Shown piece after piece: positions 25,748 to 35,755 of a DNA stretch of 64,000 bases; within the stretch, counting starts at the first letter, position 1; each line of letters opens with the position of its first letter. The position numbers and the translations under genes were made by a program. Location of the stretch: contig NZ_CP032093.1 of assembly GCF_003544875.1 (NCBI RefSeq), forward strand, positions 558,001 to 622,000. The letters run 5' to 3'. The notes beneath the pieces are model-generated. The model was not told the DNA's origin and did not search any database. It saw only the letters and a list, made by a program, of their open reading frames with translations. This DNA comes from Vibrio alfacsensis (GTDB taxonomy: Bacteria > Pseudomonadota > Gammaproteobacteria > Enterobacterales > Vibrionaceae).

Positions 25748-27433
25748 TTAAAAGTGGAGGACACGCTTTAACTCACTCAGGCTGGTAACACCTTGCCGAA
25801 GCTTTTCTATTCCTGACATTTGTAGAGTTTGCATACCATTTGCGATAGCGAGCTTTTCTATTTCGTGTATTGATGCGCCTGTCATGAGTGCCTCAGATAA
25901 TGACTCGTCAAAATGCATCATCTCGTAGATCCCCGTACGTCCTGAATAACCTAGTGTGCATTCATTGCAGCCATCTGGGTTGGCTTGATAAATAAGATCG
26001 GTCGCAACGATGCCAATGTGCTGTAGCTGAGCATCGAGTGGTTGAGGGATTTTACAATGGGAACACAGTTTTCTCGCAAGGCGCTGAGCAATGATTAAGC
26101 TTAGTGATCCAGCGAGATTAAATCGCTCAATCCCCATGTTTGATAGCCGTATGATTGTTTCGGCCGTTGAGTTTGTATGAAGAGTAGATAACACTAAGTG
26201 ACCTGTCTGAGAGGCTTTGATCGCATTTTCAGCCGTATCAAGGTCCCGGATCTCGCCAAGCATGATGATATCGGGATCTTGTCGTAAAAAAGCACGCAGA
26301 GCCTCGGAGAACCCAAAGCCGATTTGGGGCTGAACTTGAACCTGATTAATGCCGGGTAAGTTGATTTCAACCGGGTCTTCTGCTGTCGCGATATTGATTT
26401 CTGGCTTGTTGAGAATGTTGAGGCCAGTATAAAGCGATACGGTTTTCCCACTGCCAGTTGGTCCCGTCATGAGGATCATCCCTTGAGGCCGTTGCAGCGC
26501 ATTTAGATACAGCTGTTTTTGATGTTCGTTATAACCGAGCTTATCAATGTTTAAATCGCTGGCATTACTATGAAGTAGACGCAATACGAGCTTTTCACCA
26601 AACAAGGTTGGCAGTGTGGATACGCGTATATCAATGGCCGTTTCTTGGTTGAGTTTGAGCTTGATGCGCCCATCTTGAGGTAAGCGCCGTTCAGAGATAT
26701 CGAGTCTTGATAGGATTTTTATACGGGCAGAAAGCCTGCGACTTAGGTGGCTAGGAGGTTGTTGGCTTTCGACTAAGATGCCATCACAGCGTAAGCGAAC
26801 TCGATATAGATTCTCATAGGGTTCGAAATGTATATCAGAGGCAGACTTTCGTACCGCGTCCAACAAGATCTGGTGGATATAGCGACTCACCGGAGAATTG
26901 TCTTGGCTTAGGTCTTCAATATGCTCAACTTCTTCTTGGCTGATATCGACGAGATGGGCGAGTTCTTCCTGATTGATCTCCTTTAATCCAGACTTATCTT
27001 CAATAATGGCGCGGCCATATAAGCGTCGAATCGCAGAAGTGAGTTCTCTAAAATCAGCAAGAACCAATTCGACTTGCAATCCAGTCGCAAAACGAAAGTC
27101 ATCTTCAGCTTGAAAGTTGGTGGGATCAGAAACCGCCAACATGAGTGTATTGTTACTTTGTCTAAGTGGTAGCGCATTGTGCCGAGTGATCAGCTCGCGA
27201 AGCCCCAATTGTTGACACAGTGCAGCATATTCGTATTGGTGAAGAGTGGTACGCGATAAACCAAATATTAGGCTCAACTGCTCCGTTATTTCGTCTGCTT
27301 GAAATAAATCACTGGTGATCAAAGCTTCTGATACAGAGAGACCAGAAGCCATGGTCTGTTGGGTTAAGGACTCTTCTTGAGCTAGGGTGATTATTCCTGC
27401 TTGGCGAAGAATCGTTAAGAGGTTGGTTTGCAT
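25748..27433 (-). CDS. pilB: Type IV pilus assembly ATPase
   Basis: The cytoplasmic hexameric ATPase that powers pilus extension. The 561-residue product has the MshEN/N1 domains and the core ATPase: Walker A GPTGSGKTVSLY, Asp box, Walker B IMLGEIRD, His box (HLVLSTLHTN), and the tetracysteine zinc site (CSHC ... CNEC). ATG at 27433 (MQTNLLTILRQAG) is preferred over TTG at 27445 because it matches the usual PilB N-terminus; neither has a strong ribosome site. It is 20 bp downstream of pilA. Confidence 0.94.
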   Translation of the reverse strand: MQTNLLTILRQAGIITLAQEESLTQQTMASGLSVSEALITSDLFQADEITEQLSLIFGLSRTTLHQYEYAALCQQLGLRELITRHNALPLRQSNNTLMLAVSDPTNFQAEDDFRFATGLQVELVLADFRELTSAIRRLYGRAIIEDKSGLKEINQEELAHLVDISQEEVEHIEDLSQDNSPVSRYIHQILLDAVRKSASDIHFEPYENLYRVRLRCDGILVESQQPPSHLSRRLSARIKILSRLDISERRLPQDGRIKLKLNQETAIDIRVSTLPTLFGEKLVLRLLHSNASDLNIDKLGYNEHQKQLYLNALQRPQGMILMTGPTGSGKTVSLYTGLNILNKPEINIATAEDPVEINLPGINQVQVQPQIGFGFSEALRAFLRQDPDIIMLGEIRDLDTAENAIKASQTGHLVLSTLHTNSTAETIIRLSNMGIERFNLAGSLSLIIAQRLARKLCSHCKIPQPLDAQLQHIGIVATDLIYQANPDGCNECTLGYSGRTGIYEMMHFDESLSEALMTGASIHEIEKLAIANGMQTLQMSGIEKLRQGVTSLSELKRVLHF

Positions 27434-27453
27434 ATCGTTAGACAAGACTTGCG

Positions 27454-27906
27454 TTAAGATTTGCAGGTTTTGGGAAGTAAAGCACTCTCAACTGCAGAGT
27501 CCGCTCCAGACGCGGTGCAAGTCCATCCTCCATTGATGTTTCTTATCAACGCAAAGTCGTTGCCGACTAACTTGGGACTGGAGTCTGTGGCAAAAGTAAA
27601 CCTGATTGAGCCAGACGCTGATGATGCATCTGGCTCAAATGCGATTGTGCCTTGGGGGATGACACTGGGTACTCCTAACGCTGAAGATTCTGATGCTGCT
27701 GGAAATGCACCATACTCAGCGGTATACGCTTCAACATTGGTTTTTACTCCGGTCATTAACGATAACGCAGCGGCTACTTCGGCTTTTGCTACATATTTTT
27801 GGTATTGAGGTATCGCGACCATAGCCAATACACCAATTACAGCGACAACCATCATTAGCTCAATCAGCGTAAAGCCTTTTTGTTTCATGTGTTTATTCGT
27901 TCTCAT
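27454..27906 (-). CDS. pilA: Type IV major pilin
   Basis: The major type IVa pilin, processed by PilD after the Gly in KQKG-FTLIELMMVVAVIG and assembled into fibres used for attachment and, in Vibrio, chitin-linked DNA uptake. The 150-residue precursor has Glu5 of the mature pilin, a hydrophobic N-terminal helix, and a Ser/Ala-rich globular head closed by a C-terminal disulfide (CTASG...KTCKS). AAGGAAAAGTA precedes ATG 27906, giving an 11-residue leader; ATG 27888 would give a more usual 5-residue leader but lacks this site. No sigma-54 promoter was convincing upstream. Confidence 0.96.
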   Translation of the reverse strand: MRTNKHMKQKGFTLIELMMVVAVIGVLAMVAIPQYQKYVAKAEVAAALSLMTGVKTNVEAYTAEYGAFPAASESSALGVPSVIPQGTIAFEPDASSASGSIRFTFATDSSPKLVGNDFALIRNINGGWTCTASGADSAVESALLPKTCKS

Positions 27907-28081
27907 TACTTTTCCTTAAGTACAAGTGAAAGATCTTGCATGTAATCGGTGGGAAAAAGTAATGGACGCAGACAGGATTAAAAATGATAAGGGCTGGTGG
28001 GTACGAGGGAGCTAATAGTCTTTAATGGGCTATTGCAATAAATGCGCAAGGTTTTGCGAGGGGAGTTGATCGCGGAGAATT
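27907..28081. other. pilA upstream region
   Basis: It holds the pilA promoter region on the minus strand. I could not pick out -10/-35 or -24/-12 elements with confidence. Confidence 0.4.
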
Positions 28082-28108
28082 AAAAAAGAGAGCGATGTTG
28101 CTCTCTTT
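28082..28108 (-). terminator. Terminator of nadC
   Basis: On the minus strand AAAGAGAGC, loop AACATC, GCTCTCTTTTTT, 22 bases past the nadC stop. Confidence 0.9.
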
Positions 28109-28129
28109 CTTCTTGCTTTGCAGGGCGGT

Positions 28130-29083
<954 letters not shown>

Positions 29084-29109
29084 TTAATTTGCAAAGTAGA
29101 GAGGTTGGT

Positions 29110-29667
29110 ATGGGCCTAAAAATTGACAATGGATGGTTAATGCAAGCGAAGCATATACCATCTCCATTTTTTGATGCGCGTTTGGATAAAGAAGATATCT
29201 CTCTGCTGGTGGTCCATAACATCAGCTTACCGCCAGGCCAATTTGGTGGTCCTTATATAGAAGAGTTTTTTACTGGCAATTTGGACCCTAACGAGCACCC
29301 ATTTTTTGAGGTAATTCACAAAATGGGGGTGTCGGCACATTGTTTGATTAAGCGTGATGGTGAGATTGTTCAGTTTGTTTCTTTTCTAGACCGAGCATGG
29401 CACGCTGGGCAATCAAGCTTTGCTGGCCGTGAACGTTGCAATGACTACTCGATTGGTATTGAGTTAGAGGGCACCGAATTCGTTGCTTATACAGAGGAGC
29501 AGTATCAATCACTTACAGCGTTGACCCAAGCTATTATGCATGCTTATCCTCAAATCACCTTACCTAGAATCACAGGGCATCAGTATATTGCTCCCTTGAG
29601 AAAAGCGGATCCTGGTCTGAGCTTTGACTGGATAAAGTACCGAGGGCAGTTAAAACGCGGTTTGTAG
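29110..29667 (+). CDS. ampD: 1,6-anhydro-N-acetylmuramyl-L-alanine amidase
   Basis: A cytosolic zinc amidase that removes the peptide from anhydro-muropeptides in cell-wall recycling; its loss can induce AmpC-type beta-lactamases. The 185-residue product has zinc ligands His in LLVVHNISLPPG, His and Asp near the C-terminus (TGHQYIAPLRKADPG), and GIELEG. ATG 29110 follows AGAGAGG; a longer frame from 29065 is unsupported. Confidence 0.96.
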   Translation: MGLKIDNGWLMQAKHIPSPFFDARLDKEDISLLVVHNISLPPGQFGGPYIEEFFTGNLDPNEHPFFEVIHKMGVSAHCLIKRDGEIVQFVSFLDRAWHAGQSSFAGRERCNDYSIGIELEGTEFVAYTEEQYQSLTALTQAIMHAYPQITLPRITGHQYIAPLRKADPGLSFDWIKYRGQLKRGL

Positions 29668-29699
29668 CAAAATTGTAAGTGACACTCGAGATTATTAAT

Positions 29700-29726
29700 A
29701 AGGCATACATTTAGGTATGCCTTTTT
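29700..29726 (+). terminator. Terminator of ampD
   Basis: AAGGCATAC / GTATGCCTT with a 6-base loop, followed by a T run. Confidence 0.9.
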
Positions 29727-29873
29727 GAATCTGACAAAAATTTCATTTGTTAATAAATAACAACACATTTTATGATTGTGTCGGTTTGGTGCAAATGCAG
29801 CACAGAAATTTCGTCTTTTCTGAATTAATTGATCAAAAGTCTCATGAACCGCAAAGTGGCTGTTCTTTTTGTA

Positions 29874-29888
29874 ATTGGTAAGACCAAT
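29874..29888. promoter_or_regulatory. PdhR operator, distal
   Basis: ATTGGTAAGACCAAT is a perfect match to the PdhR consensus ATTGGT-N3-ACCAAT. It lies 166 bp before pdhR. Confidence 0.85.
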
Positions 29889-30010
29889 TTTATTGCTGTT
29901 TTAATGTTCATTTGTTATCGGACTGTTGGCTTGCGGCCTGTTCTATGATTTAGGTCAACTTTGGCTGGACAGTTGCGTTTTAATTATGTTAATTTCTGCA
30001 TCAACTTAAA

Positions 30011-30025
30011 ATTGGTATGACCAAT
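30011..30025. promoter_or_regulatory. PdhR operator, proximal
   Basis: ATTGGTATGACCAAT is a second perfect match to the PdhR consensus, 29 bp before the pdhR start and 137 bp centre-to-centre from the first. Pyruvate releases PdhR in the known system, so the whole pdhR-aceEF operon is probably pyruvate-induced. A possible promoter (TTGGCT, 17 bp, TTATGT, near 29960-29999) lies between the two boxes. Confidence 0.88.
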
Positions 30026-30053
30026 TACCTGCAAGAGTAGAAGAACGATAAAT

Positions 30054-30821
30054 ATGGCTTATCAAAGGATTCGTCAGCCAAAACTCTCTGATGTTATAGA
30101 ACAAGAGTTGGAAAGGTTGATTGTGGAAGGAACACTCTCTCCGGGGCAACAATTGCCACCAGAGCGCGAACTCGCCAAACAGTTCGATGTGTCTCGTCCA
30201 TCTGTCCGTGAAGCCATTCAGCGCTTGGAAGCGAAGCGCTTGTTGACTCGCCGTCAAGGCGGTGGAACATTCGTTAGCGAAAACATCTGGAAAAGTTTTT
30301 CAGATCCGCTGCTGAATTTATTGTCTAGCCACTCAGAGACGCAGTTAGACCTACTTGAGTCGCGCCACGCGATGGAAGGGATTTCTGCGTACTTTGCAGC
30401 ATTGCGTGGTACCGATGAAGATTTTGTTCGTATTCAGGCTTGCTTGAATCAGATCAGTGAAGAGCAAAAAGACGACAACGTTGAAGCAGAAGCGGCGGCA
30501 GTTATGCAGTTCCTTATTGCTCTAACAGAAGCTGCACACAATGTTGTGTTACTTCATATCGTTCGTAGCCTTGCGCCTTTATTAGAGCAAAATGTTCTAC
30601 AAAATTTGAAATTACTACACCGCCGTGAAGAAGTGGTGGAGAAAGTAAGTAAGCACCGAGCCAATATTGTGGATGCGATTGTTTCTGGTCAGCCGGAAAA
30701 GGCGCGAGAAATGTCTCACTCACATTTGGCTTATATCGAAGAAACATTGTTGGATTTGACTCGAGAAGAGTCTCGACGAGAGCGTTCTCTGCGTCGAATC
30801 CAGCAAGGTAACGAATCTTAA
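30054..30821 (+). CDS. pdhR: Pyruvate dehydrogenase complex repressor
   Basis: A GntR/FadR-family repressor of 255 residues sensing pyruvate. The N-terminal winged helix-turn-helix ([34 protein letters not shown]) and the C-terminal FCD all-helical ligand domain are clear. It sits directly upstream of aceE (53-bp gap) behind two perfect PdhR boxes, so autoregulation is expected. The start follows AGAACGATAA, with weak Shine-Dalgarno. Confidence 0.96.
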   Translation: MAYQRIRQPKLSDVIEQELERLIVEGTLSPGQQLPPERELAKQFDVSRPSVREAIQRLEAKRLLTRRQGGGTFVSENIWKSFSDPLLNLLSSHSETQLDLLESRHAMEGISAYFAALRGTDEDFVRIQACLNQISEEQKDDNVEAEAAAVMQFLIALTEAAHNVVLLHIVRSLAPLLEQNVLQNLKLLHRREEVVEKVSKHRANIVDAIVSGQPEKAREMSHSHLAYIEETLLDLTREESRRERSLRRIQQGNES

Positions 30822-30874
30822 ACAAGAAACGGTTACTTAATAAGTAGATCCAACCAACAGAAGGATAGATCGCC

Positions 30875-33538
30875 ATGTCTGACATGAAGCATGACGTAGA
30901 CGCATTGGAAACTCAAGACTGGCTACAAGCTCTTGAATCCGTTGTTCGTGAAGAAGGTGTAGAGCGTGCACAGTTTTTGCTAGAAACTGTTCTAGAAAAA
31001 GCACGTCTAGACGGCGTTGATATGCCAACTGGCATCAACACAAACTACATCAATACGATTCCTGCAGCGCAAGAGCCAGCTTACCCTGGTGACACAACGC
31101 TTGAACGTCGTATTCGCTCAATCATTCGCTGGAACGCAATCATGATCGTATTGCGTGCTTCTAAGAAAGACCTAGACCTAGGTGGTCACATGGCTTCTTA
31201 TCAGTCAGCGGCAGCGTTCTACGAAGTATGTTTCAACCACTTTTTCCGTGCTCCAAATGAGACGGACGGTGGCGATCTAGTTTACTACCAAGGTCACATC
31301 TCTCCTGGTATCTACTCTCGTGCATTCGTTGAGGGTCGTCTAACTGAAGAGCAGTTAGATAACTTCCGCCAAGAAGTGGATGGTAAAGGTATCCCTTCTT
31401 ACCCGCACCCTAAACTGATGCCTGAATTCTGGCAGTTCCCTACAGTATCTATGGGTCTGGGTCCGATCTCTGCGATCTACCAAGCGCGTTTCCTTAAGTA
31501 CCTAGAGGGTCGTGGTCTTAAAGATACCTCTGCGCAACGTGTATACGCGTTCCTAGGTGACGGTGAGATGGATGAGCCAGAATCACGTGGTGCTATTTCT
31601 TTCGCTGCGCGTGAGAAACTAGACAACCTATGTTTCCTAATCAACTGTAACCTACAGCGTCTAGATGGCCCTGTAATGGGTAACGGTAAGATCATTCAAG
31701 AACTTGAAGGTCTCTTTAAAGGTGCAGGTTGGAACGTAGTTAAAGTTATCTGGGGTAACAACTGGGATGCGCTACTCGCTAAAGATACGACTGGTAAGCT
31801 ACTACAGCTTATGAACGAAACGATCGATGGCGACTACCAAACATTCAAATCTAAAGATGGCGCATACGTACGTGAGCACTTCTTTGGTAAGTACCCTGAG
31901 ACGGCTGCACTCGTTGCAGACATGACTGACGACCAAATCTTCGAATTGAAGCGTGGTGGTCACGATTCTTCTAAGTTGTACGCTGCATTTAACAATGCAA
32001 AAGAAACAAACGGCAAGCCAACGGTAATCCTAGCTAAGACGGTAAAAGGTTACGGCATGGGTGAAGCGGCGGAAGGTAAGAACATCGCTCACGGTGTTAA
32101 GAAGATGGACATGACGCACGTACAATACCTACGTGACCGTCTAGGCCTACAAGACCTTCTATCTGATGAGAAAGTAGCTGAACTGCCTTACCTAAAACTG
32201 GAAGAAGGCTCTGCTGAGTACGAATACCTACATGCTCGTCGTAAAGCTCTACAAGGTTACACGCCAGCACGTTTGCCAAAATTTACTCAAGAATTCAAAG
32301 TACCTGAACTAGAAGAGTTTGCTCCTCTACTTGGCGCTCAAAAGCGTGAAATCTCAACGACGATGGCTTACGTACGTACGTTGAACATCCTGCTTAAAGA
32401 CAAGAACATCGGTAAGAACATCGTTCCTATCATCTGTGACGAAGCGCGTACGTTCGGTATGGAAGGTCTATTCCGTCAGGTTGGTATCTACAACCCACAT
32501 GGTCAAGAATACACACCTGAAGATAAAGGCATCGTTTCTTACTACAAAGAAGCAACATCAGGCCAAGTTCTTCAAGAAGGTATCAACGAACTAGGTTCAA
32601 TGGCATCTTGGGTTGCTGCTGCTACTTCTTACAGCACAAACGATCTGCCAATGATCCCGTTCTACATCTACTACTCAATGTTCGGTTTCCAACGTATTGG
32701 TGACATGGCATGGCTAGCAGGTGACCAACAAGCTCGCGGCTTCCTACTAGGTGCTACAGCTGGTCGTACAACACTGAACGGTGAAGGTCTACAGCACGAA
32801 GATGGTCACTCGCACATTCAAGCGAACACTATCCCGAACTGTATCTCTTACGACCCAACATTCGCTTACGAGCTAGCAGTAATCATGCAAGATGGTATCC
32901 GTCGTATGTACGGTCCTGAGCAAGAAAACATTTACTACTACCTAACAGTAATGAATGAAAACTACGCAATGCCAGCAATGCCAGAAGGCGCTGAAGAAGG
33001 CATCCGTAAGGGTATCTACAAGCTTGAGTCTTACGCAGGTGACAAGTCTAAAGTTCAGTTAATGAGCTCTGGTACTATCATGAACGAAGTGCGTAAAGCA
33101 GCGACTATCCTAAGTGAAGAGTACGGCGTAGCATCTGATGTGTTCTCTGTAACATCGTTCAACGAGCTAACTCGTGATGGCCAAGATGCAGAACGTTTCA
33201 ACATGCTTCACCCAGAAGCTGAAGCGAAAGTGCCTTACATCACAACGGTACTTGGTAAAGAACCTGCAATCGCAGCGACTGACTACATGAAGAACTACGC
33301 AGAACAAGTTCGTGCATTCATGCCGACTGAGTCTTACAAAGTTCTTGGTACTGACGGGTTCGGTCGTTCAGACAGCCGTGACAACCTGCGTCGTCACTTC
33401 GAAGTTAATGCAGGCTACGTGGTAGTTGCAGCACTAACTGAACTAGCGAAACGTGGTGATGTTGAGAAGTCTGTTGTTGCTGAAGCAATTGCTAAGTTCA
33501 ACATCGACACTGAAAAAACAAACCCACTTTACGCTTAA
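30875..33538 (+). CDS. aceE: Pyruvate dehydrogenase E1 component
   Basis: The thiamine-diphosphate-dependent, homodimeric E1 that decarboxylates pyruvate and acetylates the E2 lipoyl groups. It has 887 residues, the same length as the E. coli protein. The TPP/magnesium motif is FLGDGEMDEPES...NLCFLINCN, and the two transketolase-like halves and the C-terminal domain are in the usual order. AGAAGGATAGATC precedes ATG. Codon use is biased to a narrow set, as in strongly expressed genes. It forms the PDH complex with AceF and Lpd encoded next. Confidence 0.99.
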   Translation: MSDMKHDVDALETQDWLQALESVVREEGVERAQFLLETVLEKARLDGVDMPTGINTNYINTIPAAQEPAYPGDTTLERRIRSIIRWNAIMIVLRASKKDLDLGGHMASYQSAAAFYEVCFNHFFRAPNETDGGDLVYYQGHISPGIYSRAFVEGRLTEEQLDNFRQEVDGKGIPSYPHPKLMPEFWQFPTVSMGLGPISAIYQARFLKYLEGRGLKDTSAQRVYAFLGDGEMDEPESRGAISFAAREKLDNLCFLINCNLQRLDGPVMGNGKIIQELEGLFKGAGWNVVKVIWGNNWDALLAKDTTGKLLQLMNETIDGDYQTFKSKDGAYVREHFFGKYPETAALVADMTDDQIFELKRGGHDSSKLYAAFNNAKETNGKPTVILAKTVKGYGMGEAAEGKNIAHGVKKMDMTHVQYLRDRLGLQDLLSDEKVAELPYLKLEEGSAEYEYLHARRKALQGYTPARLPKFTQEFKVPELEEFAPLLGAQKREISTTMAYVRTLNILLKDKNIGKNIVPIICDEARTFGMEGLFRQVGIYNPHGQEYTPEDKGIVSYYKEATSGQVLQEGINELGSMASWVAAATSYSTNDLPMIPFYIYYSMFGFQRIGDMAWLAGDQQARGFLLGATAGRTTLNGEGLQHEDGHSHIQANTIPNCISYDPTFAYELAVIMQDGIRRMYGPEQENIYYYLTVMNENYAMPAMPEGAEEGIRKGIYKLESYAGDKSKVQLMSSGTIMNEVRKAATILSEEYGVASDVFSVTSFNELTRDGQDAERFNMLHPEAEAKVPYITTVLGKEPAIAATDYMKNYAEQVRAFMPTESYKVLGTDGFGRSDSRDNLRRHFEVNAGYVVVAALTELAKRGDVEKSVVAEAIAKFNIDTEKTNPLYA

Positions 33539-33568
33539 TACAGCGCTTAACTAGAAGGTAAATAAGCA

Positions 33569-35497
33569 ATGGCAATCGAAATTAATGTACCTGACATCGG
33601 TGCGGATGAGGTTGAAGTTACTGAGATTCTTGTAAGCGTTGGCGACAAGGTTGAAGAAGAACAGTCTCTGATCACTGTTGAAGGCGACAAAGCTTCTATG
33701 GAAGTTCCAGCGTCTCAAGCAGGTATCGTAAAAGAAATCAAAGTTGCAGAAGGCGATTCTGTTTCTACTGGTTCTCTAATCATGATTTTCGAAGCCGAGG
33801 GTGCAGCAGACGCTGCACCTGCTCCTGCGGCTGAAGCGGCTCCAGCAGCAGCTCCAGCTCCAGCAGCAGCGGCAGCAGAACTAAAAGAAGTTCACGTTCC
33901 TGATATCGGTGGCGACGAAGTAGAAGTTACTGAGATCATGGTTAAAGTTGGCGATGCAGTAGAAGAAGAGCAATCTCTTTTAACGGTTGAAGGCGACAAA
34001 GCTTCTATGGAAGTACCAGCACCATTTGCAGGTACGGTTAAAGAGATCAAGATTGCTGAAGGTGATTCAGTAACAACTGGCTCTCTAGTAATGGTATTTG
34101 AGGTGGCTGGCACTCCGGTGGCTGGTTCAGGCGCAGCGGCTCCAGCCTCTGTTGCAGAGGCAGCACCTGCAGCGGCTCCAGCAGTAGCAGCAGATAAAGA
34201 AGTAAACGTTCCAGACATCGGCGGTGACGAAGTAGAAGTTACTGAGATCATGGTTAAAGTTGGCGATACAGTAGAAGAAGAGCAATCTCTAATCACTGTA
34301 GAAGGCGACAAAGCTTCGATGGAAGTACCAGCACCATTCGCAGGTACCGTTAAAGAGATCAAGATTGCTGAAGGCGATTCAGTAACGACTGGCTCTCTAA
34401 TCATGGTATTTGAGGTGGCAGGCACTCCGGTAGCAGGTGCAGCTCCTGTTGCAGCACCAGTTCAAGCAGCGGCACCAGCTGTAACTCCAGCTCCAGCGGC
34501 AGCATCTGCTCCAGCAGTAAAAGTTGAAGCTCCTGCAGCAAATGATTTCCAAGAGAATGGTGACTACGCACACGCATCTCCAGTTGTTCGTCGTCTAGCT
34601 CGTGAATTTGGCGTTAACCTATCTAAGGTTAAAGGTACTGGTCGTAAGAGCCGTATCCTGAAAGAAGACGTTCAAGCTTACGTTAAAGATGCACTTAAGC
34701 GTCTTGAGTCTGGCGCAGGTGCAGCAGCATCTGGCAAAGGCGACGGCGCAGCACTTGGTCTACTTCCTTGGCCAAAAGTTGACTTCAGCAAGTTTGGTGA
34801 GACTGAAGTTCAGAAACTGTCTAAGATCAAGAAGATCTCTGGTGCAAACCTACACCGTAACTGGGTGATGATCCCTCACGTTACACAGTGGGACAACGCT
34901 GACATCACTGAGCTAGAAGCATTCCGTAAAGAGCAGAACGCAATTGAAGCGAAGAAAGACACTGGCATGAAGATCACTCCTCTTGTGTTCATCATGAAAG
35001 CTGTTGCTAAAGCACTTGAAGCGTTCCCAGCATTTAACTCTTCACTTTCTGAAGATGGCGAAAGCATCATTCTTAAGAAGTACGTGAACGTAGGTATCGC
35101 AGTCGATACGCCAAACGGCCTTGTTGTTCCTGTATTTAAAGACGTGAACAAGAAAGGCATCTACGAGCTATCTGAAGAATTGATGGTAGTATCGAAGAAA
35201 GCACGTGCTGGTAAGCTAACAGCAGCTGATATGCAAGGTGGCTGTTTCACTATCTCAAGCCTTGGTGGTATCGGTGGTACAGCGTTTACGCCAATCGTGA
35301 ACGCGCCAGAAGTAGGTATCCTTGGTGTATCTAAGTCTGAAATGAAGCCAGTGTGGAACGGTAAAGAGTTCGAACCACGCCTACAGCTTCCGCTGTCTCT
35401 ATCATACGATCACCGTGTGATCGATGGTGCTGAAGGTGCGCGTTTCATCACTTACCTAAACGAGTGTCTATCAGATATCCGTCGTCTAGTTCTTTAA
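33569..35497 (+). CDS. aceF: Dihydrolipoamide acetyltransferase E2, three lipoyl domains
   Basis: The core of the PDH complex, transferring acetyl from lipoyl-lysine to CoA. The 642 residues comprise three lipoyl domains with lipoylation lysines at 41, 144 and 248 (each GDKAS), Ala/Pro-rich linkers, a peripheral-subunit-binding domain around 335-372 ([13 protein letters not shown]), and the catalytic domain with active-site His and Asp in [12 protein letters not shown]. Lipoyl domains 2 and 3 are almost identical in protein and close at DNA level (33900-34120 against 34213-34430), while domain 1 differs. Follows aceE by 30 bases. Confidence 0.98.
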   Translation: MAIEINVPDIGADEVEVTEILVSVGDKVEEEQSLITVEGDKASMEVPASQAGIVKEIKVAEGDSVSTGSLIMIFEAEGAADAAPAPAAEAAPAAAPAPAAAAAELKEVHVPDIGGDEVEVTEIMVKVGDAVEEEQSLLTVEGDKASMEVPAPFAGTVKEIKIAEGDSVTTGSLVMVFEVAGTPVAGSGAAAPASVAEAAPAAAPAVAADKEVNVPDIGGDEVEVTEIMVKVGDTVEEEQSLITVEGDKASMEVPAPFAGTVKEIKIAEGDSVTTGSLIMVFEVAGTPVAGAAPVAAPVQAAAPAVTPAPAAASAPAVKVEAPAANDFQENGDYAHASPVVRRLAREFGVNLSKVKGTGRKSRILKEDVQAYVKDALKRLESGAGAAASGKGDGAALGLLPWPKVDFSKFGETEVQKLSKIKKISGANLHRNWVMIPHVTQWDNADITELEAFRKEQNAIEAKKDTGMKITPLVFIMKAVAKALEAFPAFNSSLSEDGESIILKKYVNVGIAVDTPNGLVVPVFKDVNKKGIYELSEELMVVSKKARAGKLTAADMQGGCFTISSLGGIGGTAFTPIVNAPEVGILGVSKSEMKPVWNGKEFEPRLQLPLSLSYDHRVIDGAEGARFITYLNECLSDIRRLVL

Positions 35498-35514
35498 TTA
35501 AGAATAGACACTAG

Positions 35515-35538
35515 AGAGGCGGCAATTTTGCCGCCTCT
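35515..35538 (+). terminator. Strong hairpin between aceF and lpd
   Basis: An 11-bp perfect stem AGAGGCGGCAA / TTGCCGCCTCT, 17 bases after aceF. The following sequence GTTAATAG is a poor T-tract, so partial termination or a 3' stability element is likelier than a full stop. Confidence 0.6.
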
Positions 35539-35755
35539 GTTAATAGAATTATCGAACAATTGGATGCTGGAGCAGCATTGTTTCACTGTCGAATTGTTGT
35601 CTAGCTCACAGGCTAAATTGATTTACTTTTCACACCATTAACATCTCTGTAAACTGATGACGGTCTGAAAATAACGGTTTATAACGAACTGACTTTAAAT
35701 ATAAAGAATCGATACTCACTCAGCCTGTTAGGGATAATGACTACAAGAGGTCAAA

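Noticed and set aside
27461..27808. Plus-strand frame opposite pilA
   Set aside because: pilA is certain by its prepilin motif; the antisense frame is uninformative and has no ribosome site.
22925..27906. Pilus region as type II secretion genes
   Set aside because: PilA, PilB and PilC match the type IVa pilus proteins and order. Only PilD serves both systems.
33892..34425. Minus-strand frame of 177 codons inside aceF
   Set aside because: Shadow of the repeated lipoyl-domain DNA; Thr/Ser/Ala-rich product with no family match and no ribosome site.
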